A stretch of DNA of 56,720 bases, from positions 5,077 through 61,796 of the forward strand of contig PBWH01000028.1 in the NCBI GenBank assembly GCA_002727195.1. The letters are read 5' to 3'. The position numbers and the translations under genes are program-made. This DNA comes from Gemmatimonadota bacterium. Its GTDB lineage: Bacteria > Latescibacterota > UBA2968. Of the stretch, positions 18,228 through 26,664 are shown in pieces (position 1 is the stretch's first letter; each line of letters opens with the position of its first letter). The notes under the pieces were generated by a model. It made no database searches, had not been told where the DNA came from, and worked only from the letters and a program-made list of their open reading frames with translations.

Positions 18228-18977
18228 GTGAGCGCGAACGAGTATCGAGAGACATATGCACGGGATGGCGTTCTGCCCCGGGTGGATGTGTACACCAAGG
18301 ATGAGATCGATGGGTTCAGGACTCAGTTTGATGAGCTCGAGGCTAGAGAGGGTAAGGAGAACTGCCAGATCGGGCTACAGGCTCGGCACATGGATGAACC
18401 GTTCATCTGGGAACTGTCCACCGACGATCGTGTTCTGGATGTGATGCAGGCGGTGATGGGGGAGGATGTCCTGCTCCTGTCGACGCACATCTTTTGCAAG
18501 TATCCGGAGAAGGACCCGAAGTCGTTTGTGGCGTGGCACCAGGACATCACATACTGGGGGCTCGAGCCGCCGGAGGCGCATACGGCCTGGATCGCGATCG
18601 ATTACAGTGATGTGGAAAACGGATGTATGCGGGTGATTCCCGGATCGCATACGGAAGGCATCGCGCCTCACGCGAAGTCAGAGGCCGTAGGGAACCTTTT
18701 GAGTATCAACCAGGAGATCCCCGACGAGCACATCGACGATTCGAAGGCGATCCACCTGATTTTGGATGCAGGGCAAATGTCGGTTCACGATGGGCAGGTG
18801 TTTCACGCCAGCATGCCGAACCGGTCCGACCGCAGACGGTGTGGGCTTACGGTGCGGTTCATTCCGCCGTACGTGAAGCAGGCGGCCCTGAACTCTGTGA
18901 AGGCAGCGTGGCATCCGATCGTCGTGCGGGGACGGGATACGCACAAGAACTTCGAGGTGACGGAAGCGCCTTTCTAA
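18228..18977 (+). CDS. Phytanoyl-CoA dioxygenase (PhyH) family protein, copy 2
   Basis: A 249-residue Fe(II)/2-oxoglutarate oxygenase. The start is placed at GTG 18228, which has GGAG seven bases upstream; an earlier in-frame GTG at 18189 falls in repeat sequence. The iron-binding His104 and Asp106 are in WHQDITYW, and the distal His is in VFHASMPNRSDRRR with Arg for 2-oxoglutarate. This form is closer to the ectoine-hydroxylase/PhyH subgroup (CMRVIPGSH) than copies 1 and 3. It is followed by a uronate-dehydrogenase-like gene and a dehydratase gene, suggesting a shared sugar-acid pathway. Confidence 0.92.
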   Translation: MSANEYRETYARDGVLPRVDVYTKDEIDGFRTQFDELEAREGKENCQIGLQARHMDEPFIWELSTDDRVLDVMQAVMGEDVLLLSTHIFCKYPEKDPKSFVAWHQDITYWGLEPPEAHTAWIAIDYSDVENGCMRVIPGSHTEGIAPHAKSEAVGNLLSINQEIPDEHIDDSKAIHLILDAGQMSVHDGQVFHASMPNRSDRRRCGLTVRFIPPYVKQAALNSVKAAWHPIVVRGRDTHKNFEVTEAPF

Positions 18978-19013
18978 GTCGAAGGTCGGAAGGTCTAAAG
19001 TCGAAAGTCATCA
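18978..19013. repeat. Heptamer short tandem repeat (GTCGAAA type)
   Basis: Units gtcgaag, gtcggaag, gtctaaa, gtcgaaa and gtcatca follow the PhyH stop directly. Same family as the eight-unit tract after PhyH copy 1 at 10346. Confidence 0.7.
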
Positions 19014-19024
19014 AAGGCAGGCGA

Positions 19025-19867
19025 ATGGCGAAGCGGACGGTTTTGTTGACGGGAGCGTGTGGGCACGTGTCGGGGCGGATGATCGACGCGTTGCGGGAGC
19101 GGTATGATCTCAGGCTGCTCGATGTGAAGACGACGGATTCGGAAGGGGAGGCGGTCGAGGGGGTTCATGTCGCGGATCTCCTGAATCGGGATCGGGATAC
19201 CTATCGCGAGTATTTCAGGGGCATCGATGCGGTCGTGCACACCGGGTTCAAGGGGACCGTGAATCATCGGCATACGGACTTCTGGAAAGAGCACGATAAC
19301 GTGATGATGACGTATAACGTCTATCAGACGTGTATCGAGGAAGACGTACGCCGCGTCGTCATGATGAGTTCTAACCACGCGGCTGATTTCTACGAGCCCC
19401 TGATCTGGGAGGAGAAAGTCGACTTCGTGACGAAGGACGACTACCCACTGACCGACAACTTCTACGGGTGGGGGAAGATCTCGTATGAGGCGCTGGGGTT
19501 CGTGTTCGCGACCGGATCGATGAACGACGGGAAGCGGCTCGAGAACGTCCAGATCCGGATCGGGGCACCCCGCGAGAGCGACTTCGAGGATCCACCGAAG
19601 GATCTGAAGCGTCTGCATCGCAGCCTCGGAGCCTACTTCAGTGCGAGGGATCAGGCCCAACTGGTGATCAAGAGTATCGAGACGGAAGACATCACCGATC
19701 TGCATGGCGTGCCCTTCCAGGTGTTCTACGGGATCAGCGGGAACTCGCATCGATTCTGGGGGATTTCCGACGCGATGAAGAAGATCGGGTATGCGCCGGA
19801 AGACGATAGTGCAGTCAAGTTTGCGGATATAGTTGGGCCCGTGTACCGGGAAGCAAGTGGTCAATGA
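19025..19867 (+). CDS. NAD-dependent sugar/uronate dehydrogenase-like SDR
   Basis: A 280-residue extended SDR with ATG at 19025; upstream in-frame codons overlap the PhyH gene and are discarded. The glycine motif is LLTGACGHVSG. The catalytic region is MSSNHAADFYEP plus FYGWGKISYE, giving the Tyr-x-x-x-Lys pair (YGWGK). The SSNH motif, FYGISGNS and closing GYAPEDD are shared with the protein at 50087 and resemble uronate dehydrogenase, which oxidises galacturonate or glucuronate to an aldarolactone. Substrate assignment is inference. It sits directly before an enolase-type dehydratase that could handle the product. Confidence 0.83.
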   Translation: MAKRTVLLTGACGHVSGRMIDALRERYDLRLLDVKTTDSEGEAVEGVHVADLLNRDRDTYREYFRGIDAVVHTGFKGTVNHRHTDFWKEHDNVMMTYNVYQTCIEEDVRRVVMMSSNHAADFYEPLIWEEKVDFVTKDDYPLTDNFYGWGKISYEALGFVFATGSMNDGKRLENVQIRIGAPRESDFEDPPKDLKRLHRSLGAYFSARDQAQLVIKSIETEDITDLHGVPFQVFYGISGNSHRFWGISDAMKKIGYAPEDDSAVKFADIVGPVYREASGQ

Positions 19868-19885
19868 CCAATGACAAATGACCAA
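19865..19885. repeat. Heptamer short tandem repeat (TGACCAA type)
   Basis: Three 7-nt units (tgaccaa, tgacaaa, tgaccaa) beginning at the stop codon of the preceding gene. Confidence 0.65.
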
Positions 19886-19921
19886 AGAAGGACGGTCATG
19901 TTACGAAGGAATGGCAGGTAG

Positions 19922-21049
19922 ATGAAGGTTACGAAGCTGACGACGATTCCGATCGAAGGTCGGGCGATGATCCTCAAGATGGAAACGGATGAGGGGATTG
20001 TCGGATTTGGCGAGCCGATGAATTACGAGCACTGGCGCATTGTGGCGCAGGCGGTGGAGGATATCGGTGAGTATCTGATCGGACAGGATCCGTTCGAGAT
20101 CGAGCGCCACTGGCAAGCTGTGTATCGGTCCAGCTACAGCCGGGCGATGCCGTCGATCGTGAGCGCCTGGAGCGGGATCGAGATGGCGATGTGGGATGTC
20201 ACGGGGAAGGCGCTTGGATTGCCCATCTGGAAACTTCTCGGTGGGTCCGTTCGGAACAAGGTCAGGGTGTATACCGGGATCGGGGGCGGGATCGAGCCGG
20301 CGCAGGTGGCGGAGAGTGCACAGAAGGCAGTCGAGCAGGGGTATACGGCGGTGAAGATGGGCGGTTCGCCTCAGCCCGTTCGGTTTGTCGAGAGTCCGGG
20401 GACGGTGAAGCGGTTGGTGGCCCGCGTGGCCGCGGTCCGGGAAGCGGTTGGCGACGATGTGGATATCGCCGTCGATCTACACAGGCGGTTTAGTCCAACG
20501 ATGGCCGTGGTGATGGTCAAGGAGCTCGAGTCGTTCGGTTTGCTGTTCGCGGAGGAGCCGTGTCACCCAGAAAACGATGAACCCGTGCAGATGATCGCGC
20601 GTTCAACGACGGTGCCGATCGCGACGGGCGAACGTCACATGACCCGCTGGGGATTCCGGAGGCTGATCGAGCAGGAGATGTGCGCGATCCTGCAGCCCGA
20701 CATCCGCCACTGTGGTGGGATCCTCGAGTTGAAGAAGATCGCCGCAGCGGCTGAGATCCATAACATGGCCGTCGCGCCGCACAACGCCGCCGGGCCGGTC
20801 GGTGTCGCGGCATCGATTCACGCGGTCGCAACGATCCCGAACTTCGCGATCTGCGAGGGAGGGGCGAGGCGGGGGCAGGGCCTGTTCAACGAACCGCTGA
20901 CGTTCAAGGACGGGTATATCGAACTGCCGCAGCAGCCCGGGTTGGGGGTGGACATGGAAGACGCTGCGATCGAGGCGGTTCGCAACGAGTCCTACCGTTC
21001 GAGGGGGATGTTCTACCACGAGGATGATGGTTCCTTTGCCGACTATTGA
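19922..21049 (+). CDS. Enolase-superfamily acid-sugar dehydratase (galactonate dehydratase-like)
   Basis: A 375-residue dehydratase with ATG at 19922. Metal ligands and catalytic histidines follow the galactonate/mannonate dehydratase layout: AVDLHRR (Asp plus His), FAEEPCHPEN (Glu), ATGERHMTRWG (Glu) and APHNAAGPVG (His). The C-terminal GLGVDMED is also typical. It should syn- or anti-dehydrate an aldonic or uronic acid to a 2-keto-3-deoxy acid. It lies downstream of the uronate-dehydrogenase-like gene, in keeping with an oxidative sugar-acid route. The precise sugar acid cannot be read from the sequence. Confidence 0.92.
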   Translation: MKVTKLTTIPIEGRAMILKMETDEGIVGFGEPMNYEHWRIVAQAVEDIGEYLIGQDPFEIERHWQAVYRSSYSRAMPSIVSAWSGIEMAMWDVTGKALGLPIWKLLGGSVRNKVRVYTGIGGGIEPAQVAESAQKAVEQGYTAVKMGGSPQPVRFVESPGTVKRLVARVAAVREAVGDDVDIAVDLHRRFSPTMAVVMVKELESFGLLFAEEPCHPENDEPVQMIARSTTVPIATGERHMTRWGFRRLIEQEMCAILQPDIRHCGGILELKKIAAAAEIHNMAVAPHNAAGPVGVAASIHAVATIPNFAICEGGARRGQGLFNEPLTFKDGYIELPQQPGLGVDMEDAAIEAVRNESYRSRGMFYHEDDGSFADY

Positions 21050-21058
21050 GCATCGACT

Positions 21059-22279
21059 GTGACTTTCCGGCATCTATGTTTCTTCCTGGCATCTGTTCTC
21101 GTCTCCCCACTCTCATCGTCAGGAAGCACTCCGAACCACACGCTCGTTCTGCGTCAACAGTATAACCGTGTCTCTGCTCGAATTGACAGTCTGGTTCGAG
21201 AAATGGAGTCGCGGGATGCGGGCACCCTCGATGTCGAGAAACTCCCGGATGGGGATGATTCCGTTCAGCTTCCGTCCAACGTTGATCTGGTCGCCATCTT
21301 CTGGGCAGACGACGAAGCGAAGGTCTGGATCAACGACCACTTCGTTGGCGAGACTCGTCTCACCCCGGTCGAGGTGGAGATCCCCAGTCTATACCTGAGA
21401 TCCAGCAACGTGGTTCGGGCCCGGGGATGGGATACGGATCTCGTCGAGAGTGGTTTCTTGTTCGGGTTGTATTTGCGAAGAGCCGGGGTACTTCATCCCG
21501 TGGTCGTGTCAGACGATGGCTGGACGGGGGTATCCGGGCCGGTCGAGACGATCACGTATGCCCACTCTCTACCGGACATCCTGCAGGCAGAGGTGATCTG
21601 GGGGGAAACGACCTTCGGGGTTGTAGAGATGACGCGCCGGTTCGGGATGGCGCAGGTGCGCGACGCCGGAGGTGGCGCAGGTGATGACTTCACTGGCGGT
21701 GATCGGCGGGACATGTCATCTCACGCGTTTGTGGCCGAACTGTCTGTGCTTGAGACGGAGCGAGCGCGTCTGAGGTCGGAACTGAAGGCTGTTGCATCCA
21801 CGCTCTCCGTGGCCGCATTTACCGGATCGGTCGATGGCGGCGCACTTACGTTGGGGAAAGCCGGGCCTTTGAAGGAAGCGGTGACCAAGCCGGTCTCCGA
21901 GAAGGTGAAGGCCTGGTCGGAGCGGCTACCTCCCGAGCATCAGACGTTGATCTACCCGGAACGCCGAAGGCTCAGGGGTGAGGATGCGGCAACGGTGGCC
22001 GGCGAGCGTGTCGTTCCTGCTGGTGGTGTGGACGGACGTACGACAGTATACCAGCCTCCGACTGATCGGGAGAATCGTCGGCCGGGCGCGACCAAAGGGG
22101 TGGTGGCGGGGGATGGTGATGGTTTAGGAGAAGCGGACGGGTCTGGGGGCTACCCCGGTGGCGGTGGGTTCGCAGGTCGGGCTTCACGACTGGGGTTGTT
22201 GATACCAACCCTGATCCTGACCGCCTACGCCGTGTATGCGACCAGACAATGGAGACGGCTGAGCGAGGAAGTGCGTTGA
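21059..22279 (+). CDS. Secreted, C-terminally membrane-anchored protein of unknown function (motor-like operon, gene 1)
   Basis: 406 residues, GTG start at 21059. An N-terminal hydrophobic stretch (LCFFLASVLVSPLSSSG) looks like a signal peptide. A beta-sandwich-like region follows (about 75-150; AKVWINDHFVGETRLTPVEV), then a charged helical region, a Gly/Pro-rich linker, and a C-terminal membrane helix at about 380-398 with a basic tail. The extracytoplasmic body is therefore anchored in the inner membrane. It is followed after 19 bases by an ExbB/MotA-like gene and then an ExbD-like gene, so it is probably the periplasmic partner of that complex. I do not recognise the family. Confidence 0.7.
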   Translation: MTFRHLCFFLASVLVSPLSSSGSTPNHTLVLRQQYNRVSARIDSLVREMESRDAGTLDVEKLPDGDDSVQLPSNVDLVAIFWADDEAKVWINDHFVGETRLTPVEVEIPSLYLRSSNVVRARGWDTDLVESGFLFGLYLRRAGVLHPVVVSDDGWTGVSGPVETITYAHSLPDILQAEVIWGETTFGVVEMTRRFGMAQVRDAGGGAGDDFTGGDRRDMSSHAFVAELSVLETERARLRSELKAVASTLSVAAFTGSVDGGALTLGKAGPLKEAVTKPVSEKVKAWSERLPPEHQTLIYPERRRLRGEDAATVAGERVVPAGGVDGRTTVYQPPTDRENRRPGATKGVVAGDGDGLGEADGSGGYPGGGGFAGRASRLGLLIPTLILTAYAVYATRQWRRLSEEVR

Positions 22280-22298
22280 ATATGATCGAGGTGACTCT

Positions 22299-23081
22299 GT
22301 GACCATGCTGGAAATCATCGTGGCCGTGCTGTTGAGTGTGAGCAGTGCCGTAATCGGTGCTATGTCCCTGATGCAGCGTGCCGAGACGCTAGGGAAAGAA
22401 GATGGCCATTACGGTCTGGTGCGTGGTAACGCCACAACCATCGCCGCAATCGTCGGAGGGGCGGCCGGGCTCGGGGTCGGCGTCCTGTTTGTCTACTTCT
22501 ACTTCAAGGCGGCTCCCGCGAGCGGCTGGATCGAGTGGGTCGGACGCGGGTCGTATGCCCTGGTCATCGCGGCTTTCTCGGGCCATCTCTTCTCGCTCAT
22601 CCACATCTGGATGCGGCTGCTCGACGAACACGAAGACCTCCGAGATGGTGACGCCAAGGCTCAGAAGCCAACGTTGACTGTCCGCCGAAGAAGCGATTTG
22701 AAATCGCTTCAGGAGGCGGGGTACGACGCGACCGAATTGCGTTCGCGTGACGATGAGGTCATTGAAGAGCTGATCGGTGTGGTTGGCGACAGGCTGATCG
22801 CAGGACAACGATCCCTGTCCCGTCTCCCGTTCTACGGCTACCTGGGTACGGTCTGCGGAATCCTGCTGATGGCGGATGAATTGACGAACTTGAGCGAGGC
22901 GACGGAGTCGTTCAAGGTGTTGCGAGATATGGCAGGCGGGCTCGTTCTGGCGTTCCAGACGACGCTGGCTGCCCTGCTCGCCTATCTGCCGCTTCGAAAA
23001 GGCTTCGACGCGATGATGTCGAAGGTGGCGCAGGTCGAGCGGGCCTGGATCGCTATGCGAGATGTCAACGCCACAGGTTAG
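22299..23081 (+). CDS. MotA/TolQ/ExbB-like proton-channel subunit
   Basis: A 260-residue polytopic membrane protein with GTG at 22299 (ATG 22305 also possible). Hydrophobic segments lie at about 5-25, 46-70, 80-105, 180-196 and 218-238. The last two carry the family pattern: LPFYGYLGTVCGILLMADEL, then GGLVLAFQTTLAALLAYLPL, separated by an amphipathic loop, like the pore-forming helices of ExbB/TolQ/MotA. A cytoplasmic loop of about 75 residues sits between helices 3 and 4. Expected to form the stator-type ring around the ExbD-like partner 4 bases downstream. Confidence 0.75.
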   Translation: MTMLEIIVAVLLSVSSAVIGAMSLMQRAETLGKEDGHYGLVRGNATTIAAIVGGAAGLGVGVLFVYFYFKAAPASGWIEWVGRGSYALVIAAFSGHLFSLIHIWMRLLDEHEDLRDGDAKAQKPTLTVRRRSDLKSLQEAGYDATELRSRDDEVIEELIGVVGDRLIAGQRSLSRLPFYGYLGTVCGILLMADELTNLSEATESFKVLRDMAGGLVLAFQTTLAALLAYLPLRKGFDAMMSKVAQVERAWIAMRDVNATG

Positions 23082-23085
23082 CTGA

Positions 23086-23505
23086 ATGGCGAGATACCTC
23101 AAAAGGGCCGTATCTGAAGTCGAGGATCACGATGTCAGCAAGGAGCTATTCCTGGGGATTATGATGCTGATGCTGACGCTCGGGATTATGATCCTGAACG
23201 TGTCCCAGCCGGTGTGGCGGGTGCATCACCACGATCCGGAAGCTGACGATGTGATTCTGATGTATACGCCTGATGGGAAGGCCGTATCGGCGGATGGAAA
23301 GAGCGTCAGGCGTATGCTTCGACCCGGCGAGTTCCAGACGATCCTGAACGGTCTGGTTGCCGATCCGGACCGGAACCTGCATCTGTATCTGAAGGGCGGG
23401 AGCCGGGAACGGATGGTGAATGATGCGGCCTACGCGGATTCGTTGCTGTCGACAGCGCCATCGGGAGAGAAGGTGAGGCCGGCCGTGTTCGTGCATATGT
23501 GGTAG
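23086..23505 (+). CDS. ExbD/MotB-like single-pass membrane protein
   Basis: 139 residues with a short charged N-terminus, one membrane helix (about 21-41) and a periplasmic domain of about 95 residues. Size and topology match ExbD/TolR. The membrane Asp that carries protons in ExbD and MotB is not seen. A Glu (residue 20, in SKELFLGIMMLM) sits at the equivalent start of the helix and may replace it. Starts 4 bases after the ExbB-like gene. Assignment rests mainly on topology and linkage, since the periplasmic domain is divergent. Confidence 0.6.
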   Translation: MARYLKRAVSEVEDHDVSKELFLGIMMLMLTLGIMILNVSQPVWRVHHHDPEADDVILMYTPDGKAVSADGKSVRRMLRPGEFQTILNGLVADPDRNLHLYLKGGSRERMVNDAAYADSLLSTAPSGEKVRPAVFVHMW

Positions 23506-23596
23506 GGCCCTTCCCTGCCCCCTGCCCTGAGCGAGAGCAGGGGAGAGCGGGGGCTGCCGATGACCACCCCGCGCCACCAAAGTCTAAACCACAAAT

Positions 23597-23639
23597 AAAA
23601 GCGGCTGATCCGTGTTGGATCAGCCGCTTTTGGTTTTTC
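23597..23639. terminator. Strong bidirectional intrinsic terminator
   Basis: A perfect 15-bp stem (23597-23611 with 23617-23631, core aaaagcggctgatcc) with a 5-nt loop, followed on the plus strand by ggttttt. The A-run at its left edge gives a T-run on the minus strand. It separates the plus-strand motor-like operon from the minus-strand coiled-coil genes. Confidence 0.9.
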
Positions 23640-23685
23640 TCCCGATCTCCTCCGCTCCCGCTCAAGGGGAACGGGGTGGAAGGGA

Positions 23686-24513
23686 TCAGTTCTTCAACAC
23701 TGCCAGGATGCGCTGGCCCTCGAGGGTGTTGTCGATGAAGGTGATCAGCGACTGGCCTCCCGGACCGTTGCTGACCTCGTACTCCTTCCCCTTCTCCAGT
23801 TTCCCGTGACGATCGCAGATGGCCTGCAGTTGGCCGGCGAGCGCGAGGGTCTCACCCAGTGAGATGCGTTTGATCTGGTTCGATTCGAGCACGTCAGGGA
23901 AGCTGATGACGCGGTAGTTCTTGCTGAAGATGGCGGCGCGCCAGGTTTTTAGGAATCCCTTCTCCTTCAGGTCATCCTCGGTTCCCGTGATCACCAGTAC
24001 GGAGGTGGCTGTCTCCTCGAGCGTCTTCTTCTCCTCGAGTGCCTCCTCCAGGTTGGACTCGAGCCTGACAAGCCTGACCGTCTTCGAATACAGAGCGTTG
24101 TTCAGGCTGTCGACCTCGCCTTTCAGAGTCTTCACCTCGCCGACCACCGCCTCTTTTTCTTCCCGTGCCTGCTTGAGCTCGGTGATCAGACGCTCGTTCG
24201 CGCGTTTCTGCTCGCCATACAGTCGACGATACTCCTTCATTTCGTTCGTAACTTTCCGGAGCGAGGCGAGCAGCACCTTGTTGGACGCGCGGGCGCTGTC
24301 CATCTGAGTTCTGAGCGTGTTGATTCGACCGTTGAGCCCGTCGACGACGTTGTTCATCGAGTCGATTTGAGACGTGTAGGTCGCCACCTCGGACTCGAGC
24401 TGGACCACATAAGGGTCGACCTCGGGCTCGGTGGGCATCAGAGCGATGATGAAGATCACGGCCAGGATGACCGCGCCGGCACCGACAGCAATCAGGACGT
24501 TCTTATTCTCCAA
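23686..24513 (-). CDS. Membrane-anchored coiled-coil protein of unknown function
   Basis: 275 residues. TTG start at 24513, preceded by a strong GGAGG. A membrane helix at about 7-26 (VLIAVGAGAVILAVIFIIAL) is followed by a long heptad coiled coil (about 35-170; VVQLESEVATY ... LEEALEEKKTLEE) and a small globular C-terminal domain (about 172-275; VLVITGTEDDLKEKGF). The architecture is common in Bacteroidota-type proteins sometimes mislabelled as collagen-binding adhesins. It is probably anchored in the inner membrane with the coil in the periplasm. Codirectional with the next coiled-coil gene. Confidence 0.8.
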   Translation of the reverse strand: MENKNVLIAVGAGAVILAVIFIIALMPTEPEVDPYVVQLESEVATYTSQIDSMNNVVDGLNGRINTLRTQMDSARASNKVLLASLRKVTNEMKEYRRLYGEQKRANERLITELKQAREEKEAVVGEVKTLKGEVDSLNNALYSKTVRLVRLESNLEEALEEKKTLEETATSVLVITGTEDDLKEKGFLKTWRAAIFSKNYRVISFPDVLESNQIKRISLGETLALAGQLQAICDRHGKLEKGKEYEVSNGPGGQSLITFIDNTLEGQRILAVLKN

Positions 24514-24664
24514 ACTTCACCTCCGTTGTCCCAAGGGTGCGGTGGAGACCACCGGATCACCCAGGGCACCAAGGGTAGATGTCAAAACGGGTTCGATGAG
24601 CATTTCGCGAACCGGAACAAGATAGCAGGTAGGCCGAGGGAGGGGCAAGGTCTTTGGCTGAGAC

Positions 24665-25489
24665 CTAGTTGCCCGCGGGTGCCGGTGTTTCACCGGGGGC
24701 CGTGTAGAGCTGCTTGAATCGCTTGAAGTAGAGGGAATCGACCATTGCCTGCAGGCGGATCAGCGACTCCGTGTGCTGACCCAGCTGGCCATCGTGCGTC
24801 TTGAGCCTGGCGAGCAGCTCTTTCTCGTTGTTTTCGGATTTCTCCGCACGAGACTCTGCGCGTTCGACCGATTTCCGCAGCCGCTTGACGTCATTTGACA
24901 GACCTTTTGTCCGTTCTTCGACCTTGCCAAGGTTCCGGCGGGTTTTGCCCAACTCGTCACGCGTATTCTTGTGAGCGGATTCCTCGGTCTTCAGGCTGCC
25001 CCGGGTGTCGTCGTGCAGTGCACGCTCGGTGTTCAGGCTGTCACGGTAAGCGAAATGGGCCCGTCGCTCCTTTTCGTGCAGGCTCGAGATCGCTCTAACC
25101 TCTTCGACGGTCTCGGAAAGACGCTGTTTGGTCTGTGAGTGGAGGGCGCGCTCCTGTTTGAGCGTCCCCCGCACCTCCATTTCGGAGGAGGTCAACTCGG
25201 CTTTCTCTTCGATCTGGCCCATCAGCCGCTCAGTGTATTCGCCAAGCTTTTTCCGGAAGTCGTCCATCTGCTCGGACAGCAGCGACTTGGTGTCCTCACG
25301 CGCGACTTTCTGCTGCGTCATCGATGTGTTGATGACCAGGAAGAGCAGGAGACTGGTGATCAGGCTGGCGTATCCCCCCAACCAGAGAAGATGTTTATCT
25401 TCGATCGGGCGGAGCCACTTGAGGAGCGCGCCGATTCCCGCCCACAGGAGGAGCAGGCCGGCGAGGACGGTGAAGAGAATGGTCTGCAT
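24665..25489 (-). CDS. Two-helix membrane protein with long coiled coil, unknown function
   Basis: 274 residues. Two N-terminal membrane helices (about 3-24 and 36-55) form a hairpin, followed by a charged coiled coil from about 60 to 245 rich in Glu, Lys and Arg (RGTLKQERALHSQTKQRL), then a short tail ending APAGN. By the positive-inside rule the coil is likely cytoplasmic. Within the coil the motif SLNTERALHDD is repeated in variant form (TLKQERALHSQ, SLKTEESAHKN), suggesting internal duplication of about 36-41 residues. Upstream of the coiled-coil gene at 23686, gap about 150 bases. No family recognised. Confidence 0.75.
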   Translation of the reverse strand: MQTILFTVLAGLLLLWAGIGALLKWLRPIEDKHLLWLGGYASLITSLLLFLVINTSMTQQKVAREDTKSLLSEQMDDFRKKLGEYTERLMGQIEEKAELTSSEMEVRGTLKQERALHSQTKQRLSETVEEVRAISSLHEKERRAHFAYRDSLNTERALHDDTRGSLKTEESAHKNTRDELGKTRRNLGKVEERTKGLSNDVKRLRKSVERAESRAEKSENNEKELLARLKTHDGQLGQHTESLIRLQAMVDSLYFKRFKQLYTAPGETPAPAGN

Positions 25490-25743
25490 GTCAGGCCGCC
25501 GTGAGTGAATGGTGCGGAGCGTCTGTCAGGGTTTCTCGATGCCAATTCCTAACTTCCGCCATAACGTGGGAGGGGTCAAGACGAAAGCCTGAAACCTGGG
25601 TGAAACACGCCCCGTCTGCGTCCGGGCACGAAAATGGGGACCGAGTCGGCGACTCCGATTCGGTGAGTCGACAACCCGATCCTCCTTCTCTGACGACTGC
25701 CCGGCGGTTGGGTTCCCGGCGCGTGCAGTCTCTCGCTCGTGGG

Positions 25744-26580
25744 CTAGTTCTTCAGTGAAGCAAGCCGCTTTCCTGTCTCTTTCTGGCGCAGCCTGTGCAG
25801 CGCCTCCTCCTTGAGCTGACGGACCCGCTCGCGGCTGACACCCAGGTGCAGCCCGATTTGCTGGTAGGTTTTGGGCTCTTCGCCGTCCATTCCGTAATGC
25901 AGCACCAGGACGGTCTGCAGCCGGTGGTTCAGCGACTTGAGTGCGGCCCGTACCTCACCGTGGCTCTGCTCTTCATAGAAGCCTGCGTCGGGCGACGGCA
26001 AGGTCTCGTCCGGGATGGTTTCCACATAGGTGATCTCGCCCTGGTCGTAACGACGGGTGTCCAGGGAAAGGGTCTGATAGGTGGCCCCGAAGGTGTGATC
26101 GGCCTTGGACTGTTCGAAATCCGCTTCTACAGCGACCTCGTCCCGCGTCGGGGTGCGCTCGAGCGACTGCGACAGTTCGGTTTCCGTCTTCCGCAGTCGG
26201 GCCAGATCGTTGAGGACGTTTGCTGGGACGCGAACGGAACGGGTCTGCGTTTCCAGCGCCTTGTGGATGTTCTGGCGAATCCACCAAACGGCATAGGTGA
26301 TAAACCGACAGCCTTTGCTCGGGTCGAACTTCCGCGCGGCCGTTATCAGGCCCAGGTTGCCTTCGTTGATCAGGTCGGGCAATCCCAGCCCCTGATTCTG
26401 AAAATTCTTGGCGACGTGAATGACGAACCGGAGGTTCGAATTGACCAGGAGGTCCCGCGCTGATTGGTCGCCCTTGCACATCCTGCCTACGAGTGCACGC
26501 TCCTCGTCCGGTGAGATCAGCGGATAGCGCTCAACGTCCCGGTAGTAAGCGGCCAATGCCGTGTCTTCTCCTCGACGCAT
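25744..26580 (-). CDS. RNA polymerase sigma-70 family factor (short, RpoD-like, no region 1.1)
   Basis: 278 residues. The start is set at ATG 26580, which has AGGAGG just upstream; an earlier in-frame ATG at 26697 lacks an RBS and overlaps the promoter palindrome. Region 1.2 (AYYRDVERYPLISPDEE), region 2 with the core-binding and melting helix (LPDLINEGNLGLITAARKFDP ... YAVWWIRQNIHKAL), region 3 and the region 4 helix-turn-helix (TYQQIGLHLGVSRERVRQLKEEAL) are all present. Short RpoD forms of this size serve as the housekeeping factor in Bacteroidota-like groups, so this may be either the primary or an RpoS-like sigma. Confidence 0.93.
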   Translation of the reverse strand: MRRGEDTALAAYYRDVERYPLISPDEERALVGRMCKGDQSARDLLVNSNLRFVIHVAKNFQNQGLGLPDLINEGNLGLITAARKFDPSKGCRFITYAVWWIRQNIHKALETQTRSVRVPANVLNDLARLRKTETELSQSLERTPTRDEVAVEADFEQSKADHTFGATYQTLSLDTRRYDQGEITYVETIPDETLPSPDAGFYEEQSHGEVRAALKSLNHRLQTVLVLHYGMDGEEPKTYQQIGLHLGVSRERVRQLKEEALHRLRQKETGKRLASLKN

Positions 26581-26664
26581 CTGACGGTCCTCCTGTTGAC
26601 TGGTTTGGATACTCCAGAGACCCGGTGATTGTGTGTGTTTGGTCTGTATTGTCCCTGGGTGGGC

